Shown: positions 53,152 to 61,240 of the stretch, piece after piece
How the letters are laid out: every line of letters begins with the position of its first letter
Numbering within the stretch: the stretch's first letter is position 1
Source: Acidimicrobiales bacterium
GTDB taxonomy: Bacteria > Actinomycetota > Acidimicrobiia > Acidimicrobiales > Poriferisodalaceae
Assembly (NCBI GenBank): GCA_041394185.1
Contig: JAWKIQ010000006.1
Span: 1 to 64,000 of the forward strand
Direction: 5' to 3'
DNA length: 64,000 nt
Translations under genes and position numbers: made by a program
The notes under the pieces: model-generated
The model's database searches: none
The model's input: the letters and a program-made list of their open reading frames with translations, nothing else
What the model was told of the DNA's origin: nothing

Positions 53152-53558
53152 TCGAGTCGTTGCCCGAACACCCCGACCGCGAACCGTTCGACCTTCCGAC
53201 CTCAGACGAGCTGGTCGGGGCCGTGCGCCATTGGATCGAGTCGACGCTCATGTACGAGCTCGAGGGTGCCACCCGGTTCCACGCCCGGGTCGCGGCCAAC
53301 ATGTTGGCGATAGTGCAGCGCGAGATCGTCGACGGCGGTGCGTCTGTAAACGCCCACCGTGCCCGGCTGGCCGGGCTGGGTTTCGAGTCCGATCGCGATC
53401 TGGCCGACGCCATAAGGCGTGGCGACCTCGACGACAAGCGCGCCGAGGTGATCGAGGCGGTCATGGCCACCCTGGCCGACGAGCTGGCGATCGACAACCC
53501 CGGGTATGCCCAGTTCTCGTCTGCTGGGGTTTCGGCTGCTGGCGACTCTGACGGCTGA
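53148..53558 (+). CDS. DUF6285 protein
   Basis: A 136-residue helical protein (LPTSDELVGAVRHWIESTLM, FHARVAANMLAIVQREI, ADAIRRGDLDDKRAEVIEAVM). It is the usual partner of APH-like kinases; function unknown. ATG 53148 overlaps the kinase stop (ATGA). The FtsK-like gene starts two bases after its stop. Confidence 0.8.
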   Translation: MIESLPEHPDREPFDLPTSDELVGAVRHWIESTLMYELEGATRFHARVAANMLAIVQREIVDGGASVNAHRARLAGLGFESDRDLADAIRRGDLDDKRAEVIEAVMATLADELAIDNPGYAQFSSAGVSAAGDSDG

Positions 53559-53560
53559 CC

Positions 53561-56500
53561 ATGGCTTTCACGGTGGTGGTGCGCCGAGGTGGCATCGGTT
53601 CGCCGGTCTCCATCGAGGTTTCATCCGATGATGCAACGGTGGGCGACCTCGCCGCCGCGCTAGGGGCGCCACAGTCGGCGCTGGCCATCGATGGTCGTCG
53701 CCACGATGCCGCTACGCCGCTCGTCGACACAGCTCTGTATCGCGGCTGCACGATCGAGTTCGTGCTGTCCGACGATGGTCCTGACCGTCCGGGTCGCGGC
53801 TCGACCGGTACACAATCGGGTCGTTCGCTGGTAGCCGTCGCAGGCCCCGACGCCGGGTGGCGTTGTCGCCTGTCGCCCGGCGCCAATGTGTTGGGGCGCA
53901 GCCCCGACGTCGAGTTGCGGCTGGAGGATCAGTCGCTGTCTGGGCGCCACGCCCGCATCCTGGTGGACGATCGAGGCGTGTCGGTCGCCGACCTGGGCTC
54001 GACCAACGGCGTCAGGGTGGGTGGTCACGTCGTTGCGTCGTCGCCGTTGATGCCAGACAGCGTGGTGTGGGCGGGGTCTGGCGCGTTTCGGGTCGAGGAC
54101 GATGTGGTCGACACGGCGTTCTTGTCGTCGGGCGACAGACGCTTGAGCGAAGGCACGATCTCGTTCAACCGTCCACCTCGCGAGGCGCCCCCGACGCCGA
54201 CCGCACCGGTAGAGGTCGGTCAACCACCTGCCGAGCCCTCCGAGCCCGTAGGTGTGCTCAGCATCGCCGCCGTGGTGGCGCCGCTGTTGATGGCGGCCGT
54301 GTTGGTGCTGGTGATGGGCGATCTGCGGTTCGCTTTGTTCGCGGTGCTGAGCCCGCTTGGGGCGTTGGGTGGCTGGCTCGAGAACCGGGTGCGCAGGCGG
54401 CGAGCCGAGCGGCGCTGGATCGGCGAGCGCGACCACCGGCGCCAACTGGTTGTCGCCGACATCGAAGACTGGGTGGCGGCCGAGCGCCATCGGCGTTGGC
54501 AGGTGACGCCCACGGTCGCCGAGTGGGGTCGACGGTCGACCAGCGCTTCGTCGAGCCTGTGGGAGAGGCGTCCGAGCCACCCCGATGCGATGGTGGTGGC
54601 GCTCGGGCTGGCCACCGTCGAAGCGGTCGTGCCCGTGGCCGATCAGGTCAACGTCGACCCAGACGTAGCCGACCTTCTCGACGTGTCACTGGTGGACGTC
54701 CCGGTCGAGGTCGATCTGGCGACAGGCGCGGCCGACGAAGGCCCGGCTGTCATCGGCATCGTCGGGCGGCCCGATCAAGCCCGCTCGGTTGCCAGGTCGA
54801 TCCTGTGTTCGGCCGCTTCGATGATGGGGCCCAGCGACCTTGCGATCATCGTCGCGTGCGCGGGCGACGCGGCCCCAGATTGGTCGTGGGCTCGATGGCT
54901 GCCCCACTTGTCCGATCCGGCCGACCAGGGCGAGGTTCTGGGTTCGCCCTGGTATGTCGACGGCGTCAGGGCCCAGGACGCCCTGGCTCGCCGTATCGAG
55001 GTGCCCGACCGACGAAGTTGTCGCTTGCTGGTGGTCGACGGTGACGAGTTGGTGCTGGGCCGAAACAGCGCAGCCCGACGCCTGATGACCGGCGATGCGG
55101 CCGGCGGTGGGCGCTGGAGCGCCGTGGTGGTGGCCGATCGCGAAGACCGCCTGCCCTCGGCCTGCGACGTCGTACTGCAGATCGACCCGTCGGGCCGGGC
55201 ACGCGTCAGGTGGCCTGCCCAGCGCCGCAATCTCGAAGGGATTCTGCCCAGCGGATCGACACTGGAACGTTCGCTCAGCATCGCCAGGCATCTCGCCCGC
55301 TTCGACGATCCTGACACGGTCGATCCGGTTGCCGCTCTGCCGGCCGAGGTGCCGCTTTCTCGGCTGGCCGGACCCATCGACGAGGACACCATCGCAGGCT
55401 CTTGGGCCAGACCACCCCGCCCGCTGGTGCACTTGGGTGTTTCAGCAGCGGGCCCTGTCGAGTTGGACCTCGCAGCCGATGGTCCGCACGTTCTGGTAGC
55501 GGGCACCACGGGCGCGGGCAAGAGCGAGCTGTTGCGTTCGATGGTCGCGTCGCTTGCGTTGGGCTGCTCGCCCGCCGACCTGAACCTGATCCTCATCGAC
55601 TACAAGGGCGGTGCGGCCTTCGACCGGGCTGCGGCCCTGCCCCATACGGTCGGTGTGGTGACCGACCTCGACGAGAACCTCGCCGAGAGGGCTTTGTTGT
55701 CGTTGGAGGCCGAGCTGCGCCATCGCGAGACCGTCCTGCGAAGTCACCGCGTAGGCGACATGGGCGAGTTGCAGCGTGGTGTGCTGGCCCGACTGGTCGT
55801 GCTGGTCGACGAGTTCGCGACCCTCGCCAACGAGTTGCCCGAGTTCCTCGATTCGCTGGTGGGGGTGGCGCAGCGTGGTCGCAGCCTCGGAGTCCACCTG
55901 GTGCTTGCCACCCAAAGGCCCGCCGGTGCTGTCAACGACAACATCAGGGCCAACACCAACATCCGCGTAGCGCTGCGGGTGCAAGACGACGCCGACTCGC
56001 TCGACATCGTCGGCGTCGCCGACGCGGCCAGGCTGGCCCGCTCCAGGCCCGGCCGAGCCGTCATGCGCATCGGTCCCGACGAGCCGGTGGTGATGCAGAC
56101 CACCAGGGTTACGGGACCGCTGCTCAGGCGAATTCCCCTGAAGGTCGAGGTCGTGGGCTCTAGTCGCGACGATTCTGTGTCGGTATCGGAGCTGGAGGCC
56201 CTGGTCGAGCTCGCCGGCAACATGGCCCTGCGGATGTCGACGCTTGCGACGCGGCGGCCGTGGTTGGATCCGCTGCCCACCGGGCTGTCGGACCTTAACC
56301 TCGAGACCACCACAACCCCCGACGCCAAGCACTTCGAAGTGGCGTTGGTCGACGATCCCGCCAATCAGCGCCAGGTCGCGGGCGGCTGGGGATTGGACCA
56401 GCCGAATCTGTTGCTGGTGGGCAGAGCGGGCGGCGGGCCCATCGACGCACTCCGCAGCGTCGCACGAAAGGCCGCAGCCCAACTCGCCCCCGACACGGTG

Positions 56501-57694
56501 AGCCTGCTGGTGGTGGCGACCCGATCGGGCGCCCTGGGCGAGCTGAGCGCATTGCCCCACACGTTCGGTTTCGCGGGCCCTGGCGATGAGGAGATGCTTC
56601 GCCGGATTCTCGACCATTGCATCGCCGAGCTGTCGCGTCGCCGGTCGGCGGCCGAGGCGCCTCGCCTTGTCCTGCTGATAGACGACCTGGGTTCGGTGCT
56701 CGGAGGTCACGACACAGACCTCGCCTGGCTGGAGCGCATGGACCATCTGCTCGAAGTGCTTCGTTTCGGCCCCGCAGTTGGCATCCACACGGTGGCTGCG
56801 GTCGAGCGTTTGGGCGCCATGCCAGCGGCCTGGCAGGCAGCTTTCGCCTCGCGCTGGTTGTTCGAGCCAGCTGACGAGCTGGACCTTCATTCGTTCCTGG
56901 GTGACGCACGGATCGCCAGGCGCAAGGCCCCGGTTTTCGTGCCGGGCCGCGCCCTGCGCGACGACGGCCTCGAGATGCAGCTGATCCAGCCAGACACGGT
57001 GGTGGTGCCCGACTGGACCTCGTCTGCCGCCGTGCGGATGCGACGGCTGCCCACATCGGTTTCGTGGCATCAGCTCGACTTGCCGTCCACAGACAACCGT
57101 CCCTGGCACGTGCCGTTGGGCTTGGCCGACACCGACCTGTCGCAGGTGGGAATCGACATCCACCCCGGCGAGCACGTTCTGGTCGCGGGGCCGCCCCGTT
57201 CGGGCGTGTCGTGCGCGCTGGGTGGCCTGGCAATGGCTTTGTCGACCAGCCGCAGGGTCGTCGTGGTCGCAGGTTCCAGGTCTCCTCTGGCCGAGCTGGA
57301 CCTTCCCGCCGGGTCTGTCGTGGTCGGCGACGTTGGCTCCGCGGCCGAAGCTCTCGCCGCATCGGGGCCGGGTGCGGTGGTTGTGATCGACGATGCCCAT
57401 GCCGTAGACGACCCGGCGGGCATCATCTCGTCGTGGCTGGCCGATGCGGGGCCACAAGGCCCGGTCGCTCTGGTGTTGGCGGGCGGTCGAGCCGATCGCC
57501 TGAGGGCCATCTACTCGGGCTGGACCACCGAGGTTCGGCGCTCGCGGCTGGGGTTGTTGTTGCGCCCAGACCCCGACTTCGACGGCGACCTGCTAGGGGT
57601 GCGGCTGGGCCGCGAACTCGACCGATCGTTGCCCGGTAGGGGTGTGGTGGTCGACGCGGACGGTCACAGGGCGGTGCAGGCGCTGCGCTATTGA
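53561..57694 (+). CDS. FHA-domain FtsK/SpoIIIE ATPase of type VII secretion (EccC/EssC-like)
   Basis: A 1377-residue protein. A beta-grasp-like N-terminus (about 1-70) precedes an FHA domain (about 95-185, NVLGRSPDVELRLEDQSLSG and DLGSTNGVRV). Two transmembrane helices lie at about 232-275. Three ATPase modules follow. The first has an intact Walker A, GTTGAGKSE (about 647-655), and Walker B VLVDEFATL. The second (about 950, VGRAGGGPI) and third (about 1206, GPPRSGVSC) have lost the Lys. This matches EccC/EssC motors, whose second and third domains are often degenerate. The FHA fusion is EssC-like. Two WXG100 genes follow. No EccB, EccD, EccE or mycosin gene is in the window. Confidence 0.9.
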   Translation: MAFTVVVRRGGIGSPVSIEVSSDDATVGDLAAALGAPQSALAIDGRRHDAATPLVDTALYRGCTIEFVLSDDGPDRPGRGSTGTQSGRSLVAVAGPDAGWRCRLSPGANVLGRSPDVELRLEDQSLSGRHARILVDDRGVSVADLGSTNGVRVGGHVVASSPLMPDSVVWAGSGAFRVEDDVVDTAFLSSGDRRLSEGTISFNRPPREAPPTPTAPVEVGQPPAEPSEPVGVLSIAAVVAPLLMAAVLVLVMGDLRFALFAVLSPLGALGGWLENRVRRRRAERRWIGERDHRRQLVVADIEDWVAAERHRRWQVTPTVAEWGRRSTSASSSLWERRPSHPDAMVVALGLATVEAVVPVADQVNVDPDVADLLDVSLVDVPVEVDLATGAADEGPAVIGIVGRPDQARSVARSILCSAASMMGPSDLAIIVACAGDAAPDWSWARWLPHLSDPADQGEVLGSPWYVDGVRAQDALARRIEVPDRRSCRLLVVDGDELVLGRNSAARRLMTGDAAGGGRWSAVVVADREDRLPSACDVVLQIDPSGRARVRWPAQRRNLEGILPSGSTLERSLSIARHLARFDDPDTVDPVAALPAEVPLSRLAGPIDEDTIAGSWARPPRPLVHLGVSAAGPVELDLAADGPHVLVAGTTGAGKSELLRSMVASLALGCSPADLNLILIDYKGGAAFDRAAALPHTVGVVTDLDENLAERALLSLEAELRHRETVLRSHRVGDMGELQRGVLARLVVLVDEFATLANELPEFLDSLVGVAQRGRSLGVHLVLATQRPAGAVNDNIRANTNIRVALRVQDDADSLDIVGVADAARLARSRPGRAVMRIGPDEPVVMQTTRVTGPLLRRIPLKVEVVGSSRDDSVSVSELEALVELAGNMALRMSTLATRRPWLDPLPTGLSDLNLETTTTPDAKHFEVALVDDPANQRQVAGGWGLDQPNLLLVGRAGGGPIDALRSVARKAAAQLAPDTVSLLVVATRSGALGELSALPHTFGFAGPGDEEMLRRILDHCIAELSRRRSAAEAPRLVLLIDDLGSVLGGHDTDLAWLERMDHLLEVLRFGPAVGIHTVAAVERLGAMPAAWQAAFASRWLFEPADELDLHSFLGDARIARRKAPVFVPGRALRDDGLEMQLIQPDTVVVPDWTSSAAVRMRRLPTSVSWHQLDLPSTDNRPWHVPLGLADTDLSQVGIDIHPGEHVLVAGPPRSGVSCALGGLAMALSTSRRVVVVAGSRSPLAELDLPAGSVVVGDVGSAAEALAASGPGAVVVIDDAHAVDDPAGIISSWLADAGPQGPVALVLAGGRADRLRAIYSGWTTEVRRSRLGLLLRPDPDFDGDLLGVRLGRELDRSLPGRGVVVDADGHRAVQALRY

Positions 57695-57713
57695 GGACTT
57701 CGGGTCTTGCCTG

Positions 57714-57743
57714 TTGACATATTTCAATGTCTTTCGGTATTCT
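57714..57743 (+). promoter_or_regulatory. Strong promoter of the WXG100 pair
   Basis: TTGACA (57714-57719) and TATTCT (57738-57743) are 18 bases apart. GACAT and ATGTC form a short inverted repeat over the -35 region. It lies 20 bases after the ATPase stop, so the WXG100 pair can be expressed independently of the motor gene. Confidence 0.75.
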
Positions 57744-57766
57744 CTGTCTGCAACCAACCGGCTGAT

Positions 57767-57809
57767 CTGGTCTTCCCCGCGGGTCGCCGGCCTATCAGGA
57801 GAAGACCAG
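57767..57809 (+). promoter_or_regulatory. Leader hairpin at the WXG100 ribosome-binding site
   Basis: CTGGTCTTC (57767-57775) is perfectly complementary to GAAGACCAG (57801-57809), which ends at the base before the ATG (57810). The Shine-Dalgarno AGGAGA (57797-57802) overlaps the 3' arm. Closed, the stem would hold the site and the approach to the start codon. Confidence 0.6.
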
Positions 57810-58091
57810 ATGACCCGTGTTCTTTCGACGGCCGAGGCCGAGGGCGCCATAGCCCGCATCGCTTCCATCGCCAACGACCAGCTGTTGTCCCAGTTGGCCG
57901 CGCTGCAGCGCGAAGGTTCGCTGCTGTCGGACCCCTCCATTTGGGACGGCCTCGAGGCCACGCGCTTTCGGGGCGACACCTGGCCCGCCACCAGCGGTGC
58001 GCTGGCCCGAGCCGTTGAGGCTCTCGAAATGTTGCGTCAGCACATCGAGCGGGTGAACCGCAACATCATGGTCGCTGGCGGAAACGGCTGA
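57810..58091 (+). CDS. WXG100-like secreted protein A
   Basis: A 93-residue helical protein with a central WDG turn (SIWDGLEATRFRGDTWP). That is the WXG100 layout of two helices around W-x-G, though the second half is less typical. No signal peptide. AGGAGA lies seven bases before the ATG. The next WXG100 gene overlaps its stop by one base (ATG at 58091). It is the likely partner and substrate of the FHA-FtsK motor upstream. Confidence 0.75.
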   Translation: MTRVLSTAEAEGAIARIASIANDQLLSQLAALQREGSLLSDPSIWDGLEATRFRGDTWPATSGALARAVEALEMLRQHIERVNRNIMVAGGNG

Positions 58092-58429
58092 TGGCCCTGG
58101 GTGGCGGCACCGGCGAGATCAGCTTCGACCACCGCGTGGCTTCGGAGGCTGCCGCCACCTACCGCAGGGTTGCCGCTTCACTGGAAGGTGCGGTGGCAGC
58201 GCTTGCGGGCGACGTGGCGCGACTGGGCCAGTGGCAGGGCCCAGCGCGGCGAGCATTCGACGAGCCCTTCGCCCGCACCTCGGTCGACGCCAGGCGTCTG
58301 GCAGCAGAGTTGAGGGCCAGGGCCCGCCGCATCGAGCAGGCATCGAGCCTGGCGGCCGCCCACAACCGGGCGGTGCGCCAGGCCTTGGCCCAAACGGTGG
58401 TTGGGCCTCAGGCGCCCATGGCGTGGTAG
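58091..58429 (+). CDS. WXG100-like secreted protein B
   Basis: A 112-residue helical protein with WQG (GQWQGPARRAFDEPF) at mid-length, in the typical WxG...F pattern. The two helices are Ala/Arg-rich. It overlaps the previous gene by one base and fabI on the opposite strand by 22 bases. It probably pairs with protein A as a heterodimer. Confidence 0.78.
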   Translation: MALGGGTGEISFDHRVASEAAATYRRVAASLEGAVAALAGDVARLGQWQGPARRAFDEPFARTSVDARRLAAELRARARRIEQASSLAAAHNRAVRQALAQTVVGPQAPMAW

Positions 58430-59178
58430 CCGCCGTCGACGTGGATGATCGATCCCGTCGTGGCCGGGAACCAGTCGCTCAGCAGGGCCAGCGTCGAGCG
58501 CGCTACCACGTCCTGGTCGTTGACGTCCCAGCCCAGGGGAGCCTTGGAATCCCAGGCGTCCTCGAATTCGCTGAATCCAGGAATCGACTTGGCCGCCATG
58601 GTGCGGATGGGCCCCGCCGAGATCAGGTTCACGCGGATTCCTTCGGCGCCCAGGTCGCGTGCCAGATAGCGGGCAGTCGATTCGAATGCGGCCTTTGCCA
58701 CGCCCATCCAGTCGTATGCCGGCCAGGCCACGGTGGCATCGAAAGTCAGGCCGACAACCGAGCCCTTGGCTTCGGCCAACAAGGGGCGCAACGCCCCGGC
58801 GAGAGCCTTCAGCGAGAAGGCCGAGATGTTGACCGCCACGGACACATCTTCCCATTCGGCGTTCATGAAGTTGCCGCCCAGGCACGACTCGGGTGCGAAG
58901 CCGATGGCGTGAAGCACCCCGTCGACGCGGCCCCAGCGTTGCTGCAGGTCGGCCGCAACGGCGGCCAGCTGGTCTGGCTGTGTCACGTCGAGCTCGAGCA
59001 CGTCGGGTGTCGACGGCAGCTTGCGCGCAGTGCGCTCGGTGAGGCGAAGCCCGCGTCCGGCGCCGGTCAGCACGATTTCGGCGCCTTCGTCAACGGCTCG
59101 CTTGGCGACGGCGTAGGCCAACGAGGCGTCGGTCAGCACACCTGTGATCAGCAGCTTCTTGCCTTCGAGCAATCCCAC
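58408..59178 (-). CDS. fabI: Enoyl-ACP reductase
   Basis: A 256-residue SDR-type NADH enzyme, FabI/InhA family. The start GLLEGKKLLITGVLTDASLAYAVAK is the InhA-like cofactor motif, and the active site is the Y-x6-K of AYDWMGVAKAAFES; HAIGFAPESCLGGNF and ISAGPIRTMAAKSIPGF also match. It performs the last reduction of each fatty-acid elongation cycle. GGAGG lies four bases before GTG 59178. It converges with and overlaps the second WXG100 gene. Confidence 0.95.
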   Translation of the reverse strand: MGLLEGKKLLITGVLTDASLAYAVAKRAVDEGAEIVLTGAGRGLRLTERTARKLPSTPDVLELDVTQPDQLAAVAADLQQRWGRVDGVLHAIGFAPESCLGGNFMNAEWEDVSVAVNISAFSLKALAGALRPLLAEAKGSVVGLTFDATVAWPAYDWMGVAKAAFESTARYLARDLGAEGIRVNLISAGPIRTMAAKSIPGFSEFEDAWDSKAPLGWDVNDQDVVARSTLALLSDWFPATTGSIIHVDGGYHAMGA

Positions 59179-59279
59179 GGGTCCTCCGTTCCTGGGTCGG
59201 CCTGGTCGGTGTGATGGCTGTGTCGGCGGACCGCCGCCGTGACCCGGTCAAGACTGTATTGCACACCTCGCCGAACGAT

Positions 59280-59285
59280 TACGCT
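59280..59285 (+). promoter_or_regulatory. -10 element of the F420-dependent reductase gene
   Basis: TACGCT ends six bases before ATG 59292, implying a leaderless mRNA. TTGCAC (59259-59264) is 15 bases upstream, slightly short spacing. Confidence 0.45.
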
Positions 59286-59291
59286 TCGCCC

Positions 59292-60077
59292 ATGGCCACC
59301 AAGTCCAACTCCGAATCAGACAACCCTCAAACGGACGGTTCCGAGAACGCGGGCACTGCGCATCCCGACGTTCCGGTTGGCAAGGCCCCTTCGGACACTG
59401 CCCGCGCGAAGCTCCCCTCGGTCGGCATCGTCGGTGGCACCGGTCCGGCCGGGTCTGCATTGGCGGTCAGGTTGGCCAGCGTGGGCATGGAAGTGGTGTT
59501 GGGCTCGCGCTCGAAATACCGCGCCATGGAGATCGTCGACGGTGTGCTGGCCGAGTGGCCAGACCACGACCTCGAGATAGTGGCAGGCGACAACGACGAT
59601 GCAGCCAAGGCCGACATCGTGGTCATCGCCACCCCTTGGGCCGCAGCCGCTATCACGGCGCGCAGCGTTGCCGAGCACGTCAGTGGCAAGGTGGTCATCA
59701 CCATGGCCAACGCGTTGACGCGCGTCGGCGACGAGTTCATCCCGCTGATCCCGCCGCGCGGGTCTGTGGCCGCCAGCGTGCAGGCGATGGTGCCAGACGC
59801 ACGCGTCGCCGCAGCGTTCCAGCACGTTCCCGCCCACGAGCTGGGCGATCTGCGGAATCCGATCAACAGCGACGTTCTGATCTGCAGCGATCACCGCTCG
59901 GCCGTCGACGCGGTGACAGAGCTGGTCAAACACGTGCCCAGCTTCAGGGCCCTCGACTGTGGCGAGTTGTCCAACGCCACCGCCATCGAGGCGTTCACCG
60001 CCGTGCTGCTGCAGCTCAACGTCAGGTACAAGACCAGGGTCGAGCTGAACCTGCTCGGCATCCCAGACTCGGTCTGA
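59292..60077 (+). CDS. npdG: F420H2:NADP+ oxidoreductase (Fno/NpdG-like)
   Basis: A 261-residue protein. A polar 40-residue N-terminus precedes the Rossmann core: VGIVGGTGPAGSALAVRLASVGMEVVLGSRS, where GxGxxG and the SR pair bind NADP, then DIVVIATPWAAAA, GKVVITMANALT and AAFQHVPAHELGD. These match F420-dependent NADP reductases, which move hydride between F420 and NADP. It implies that the host makes F420. The start is supported by the leaderless -10. Confidence 0.85.
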   Translation: MATKSNSESDNPQTDGSENAGTAHPDVPVGKAPSDTARAKLPSVGIVGGTGPAGSALAVRLASVGMEVVLGSRSKYRAMEIVDGVLAEWPDHDLEIVAGDNDDAAKADIVVIATPWAAAAITARSVAEHVSGKVVITMANALTRVGDEFIPLIPPRGSVAASVQAMVPDARVAAAFQHVPAHELGDLRNPINSDVLICSDHRSAVDAVTELVKHVPSFRALDCGELSNATAIEAFTAVLLQLNVRYKTRVELNLLGIPDSV

Positions 60078-60100
60078 GCCAGGGCGGGCGCCCGGTTCGA

Positions 60101-61240
60101 ATGCGGCTGTACGAGACCAGGCTGGGGCGGGTCGTCGACTTCGAACCCGCCTCAGAGGTAGCACGCATCTATACGTGTGGCATCACGCCGTACGACGCCA
60201 CCCACGTGGGCCACGCCTTCACCTTCCTGGCATACGACGTGCTCCAGCGACGCCTGCGCGACATGGGCTACGAGACGCGCTGCGTACGCAACATCACCGA
60301 TGTCGACGACGACATCCTCGACCGTGCCGCCCAGCTGGACGTCCACTATCTCGACCTGGCCGCAGGGGCCGTGGCCACCTTCCAGGCCGACATGGCGGCC
60401 CTGGGGCTGCTGCCCGCTTTCAGCGAACCCCGAGCCACTTCGGCGATCTCGGACGTCAGGGCGTTCATCGGCCGGGTGCTCGACAGCGGCCACGCTTACG
60501 AGGCCGACGGTTCGGTGTTCTTCGATGTGTCTACAGCTCCGACCTTTGGCCAGTTGGGTGGTCTCGACCCGACGGCGATGGCCGAGGCCAACGCCAGGGT
60601 CGAGCGCCCCCTGGCAGGCCGGCGATCGGCCGTCGACTTCGCGTTGTGGCAGCCGAGCCGGCCGGGTGAGCCGACCTGGGAGTCGATGTGGGGGCCGGGC
60701 CGGCCGGGCTGGCACGTCGAGTGCGCCGTCATGGCGCTGCGCGAACTGGGCGCCCCTATCGACATTCACGGCGGAGGCGCCGACCTCGTGTATCCCCATC
60801 ACGAGTGCGAGCAGGCACAGGCCGAGGCCGCGATCGCAGGAACCTTCGTGCGTCACTGGATGCACACGGCGACCGTGCACGTCGACGGGGCCAAAATGGC
60901 CAAATCGGCGGGAAACATGGAGTTCATCGCCGACCTGCGCCGGGTGCATTCGCCCATGGCCGTGAGGTTGGCGATCGTCACCAACCACTACCGCCACGAG
61001 TGGGAGTGGCACGAGGGCCTCGTCGTCGAGGCCGCCAACAGGCTGGCGCGGTGGGCCGCGGCCGGAGCTGGTTCGGCGGCCCTGCACGAGGTGCGCTGCG
61101 CCCTCGACGACGACCTCGACACGCCCGGTGCCGTGAAGGCCATCGACCAGGCCGCCGCGGCAGGCCTTGGGGTCGACCAGGCCGCCGCACTGCTCGGTAT
61201 CGACCTGGTCGGTCCACGCGAGCGGGGCAGCGGGACATGA
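60101..61240 (+). CDS. mshC: Mycothiol biosynthesis cysteine ligase
   Basis: A 379-residue class I synthetase-like enzyme that joins cysteine to glucosaminyl-inositol. The diagnostic motif is CGITPYDATHVGHAF, which differs from the CGPT-Y-HIGNAR of cysteinyl-tRNA synthetases. The Zn site includes HVECAVMAL and VYPHHECEQAQ, and KMAKSAGN stands for KMSKS. No anticodon-binding domain. The start ATG 60101 sits 23 bases after the npdG stop; earlier frame is shadow. The stop overlaps the metallopeptidase gene by ATGA. Confidence 0.9.
   Translation: MRLYETRLGRVVDFEPASEVARIYTCGITPYDATHVGHAFTFLAYDVLQRRLRDMGYETRCVRNITDVDDDILDRAAQLDVHYLDLAAGAVATFQADMAALGLLPAFSEPRATSAISDVRAFIGRVLDSGHAYEADGSVFFDVSTAPTFGQLGGLDPTAMAEANARVERPLAGRRSAVDFALWQPSRPGEPTWESMWGPGRPGWHVECAVMALRELGAPIDIHGGGADLVYPHHECEQAQAEAAIAGTFVRHWMHTATVHVDGAKMAKSAGNMEFIADLRRVHSPMAVRLAIVTNHYRHEWEWHEGLVVEAANRLARWAAAGAGSAALHEVRCALDDDLDTPGAVKAIDQAAAAGLGVDQAAALLGIDLVGPRERGSGT

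Noticed and set aside
60101..61240. Cysteinyl-tRNA synthetase
   Set aside because: The CGITPYDATHVGHA motif and missing anticodon-binding domain identify MshC.
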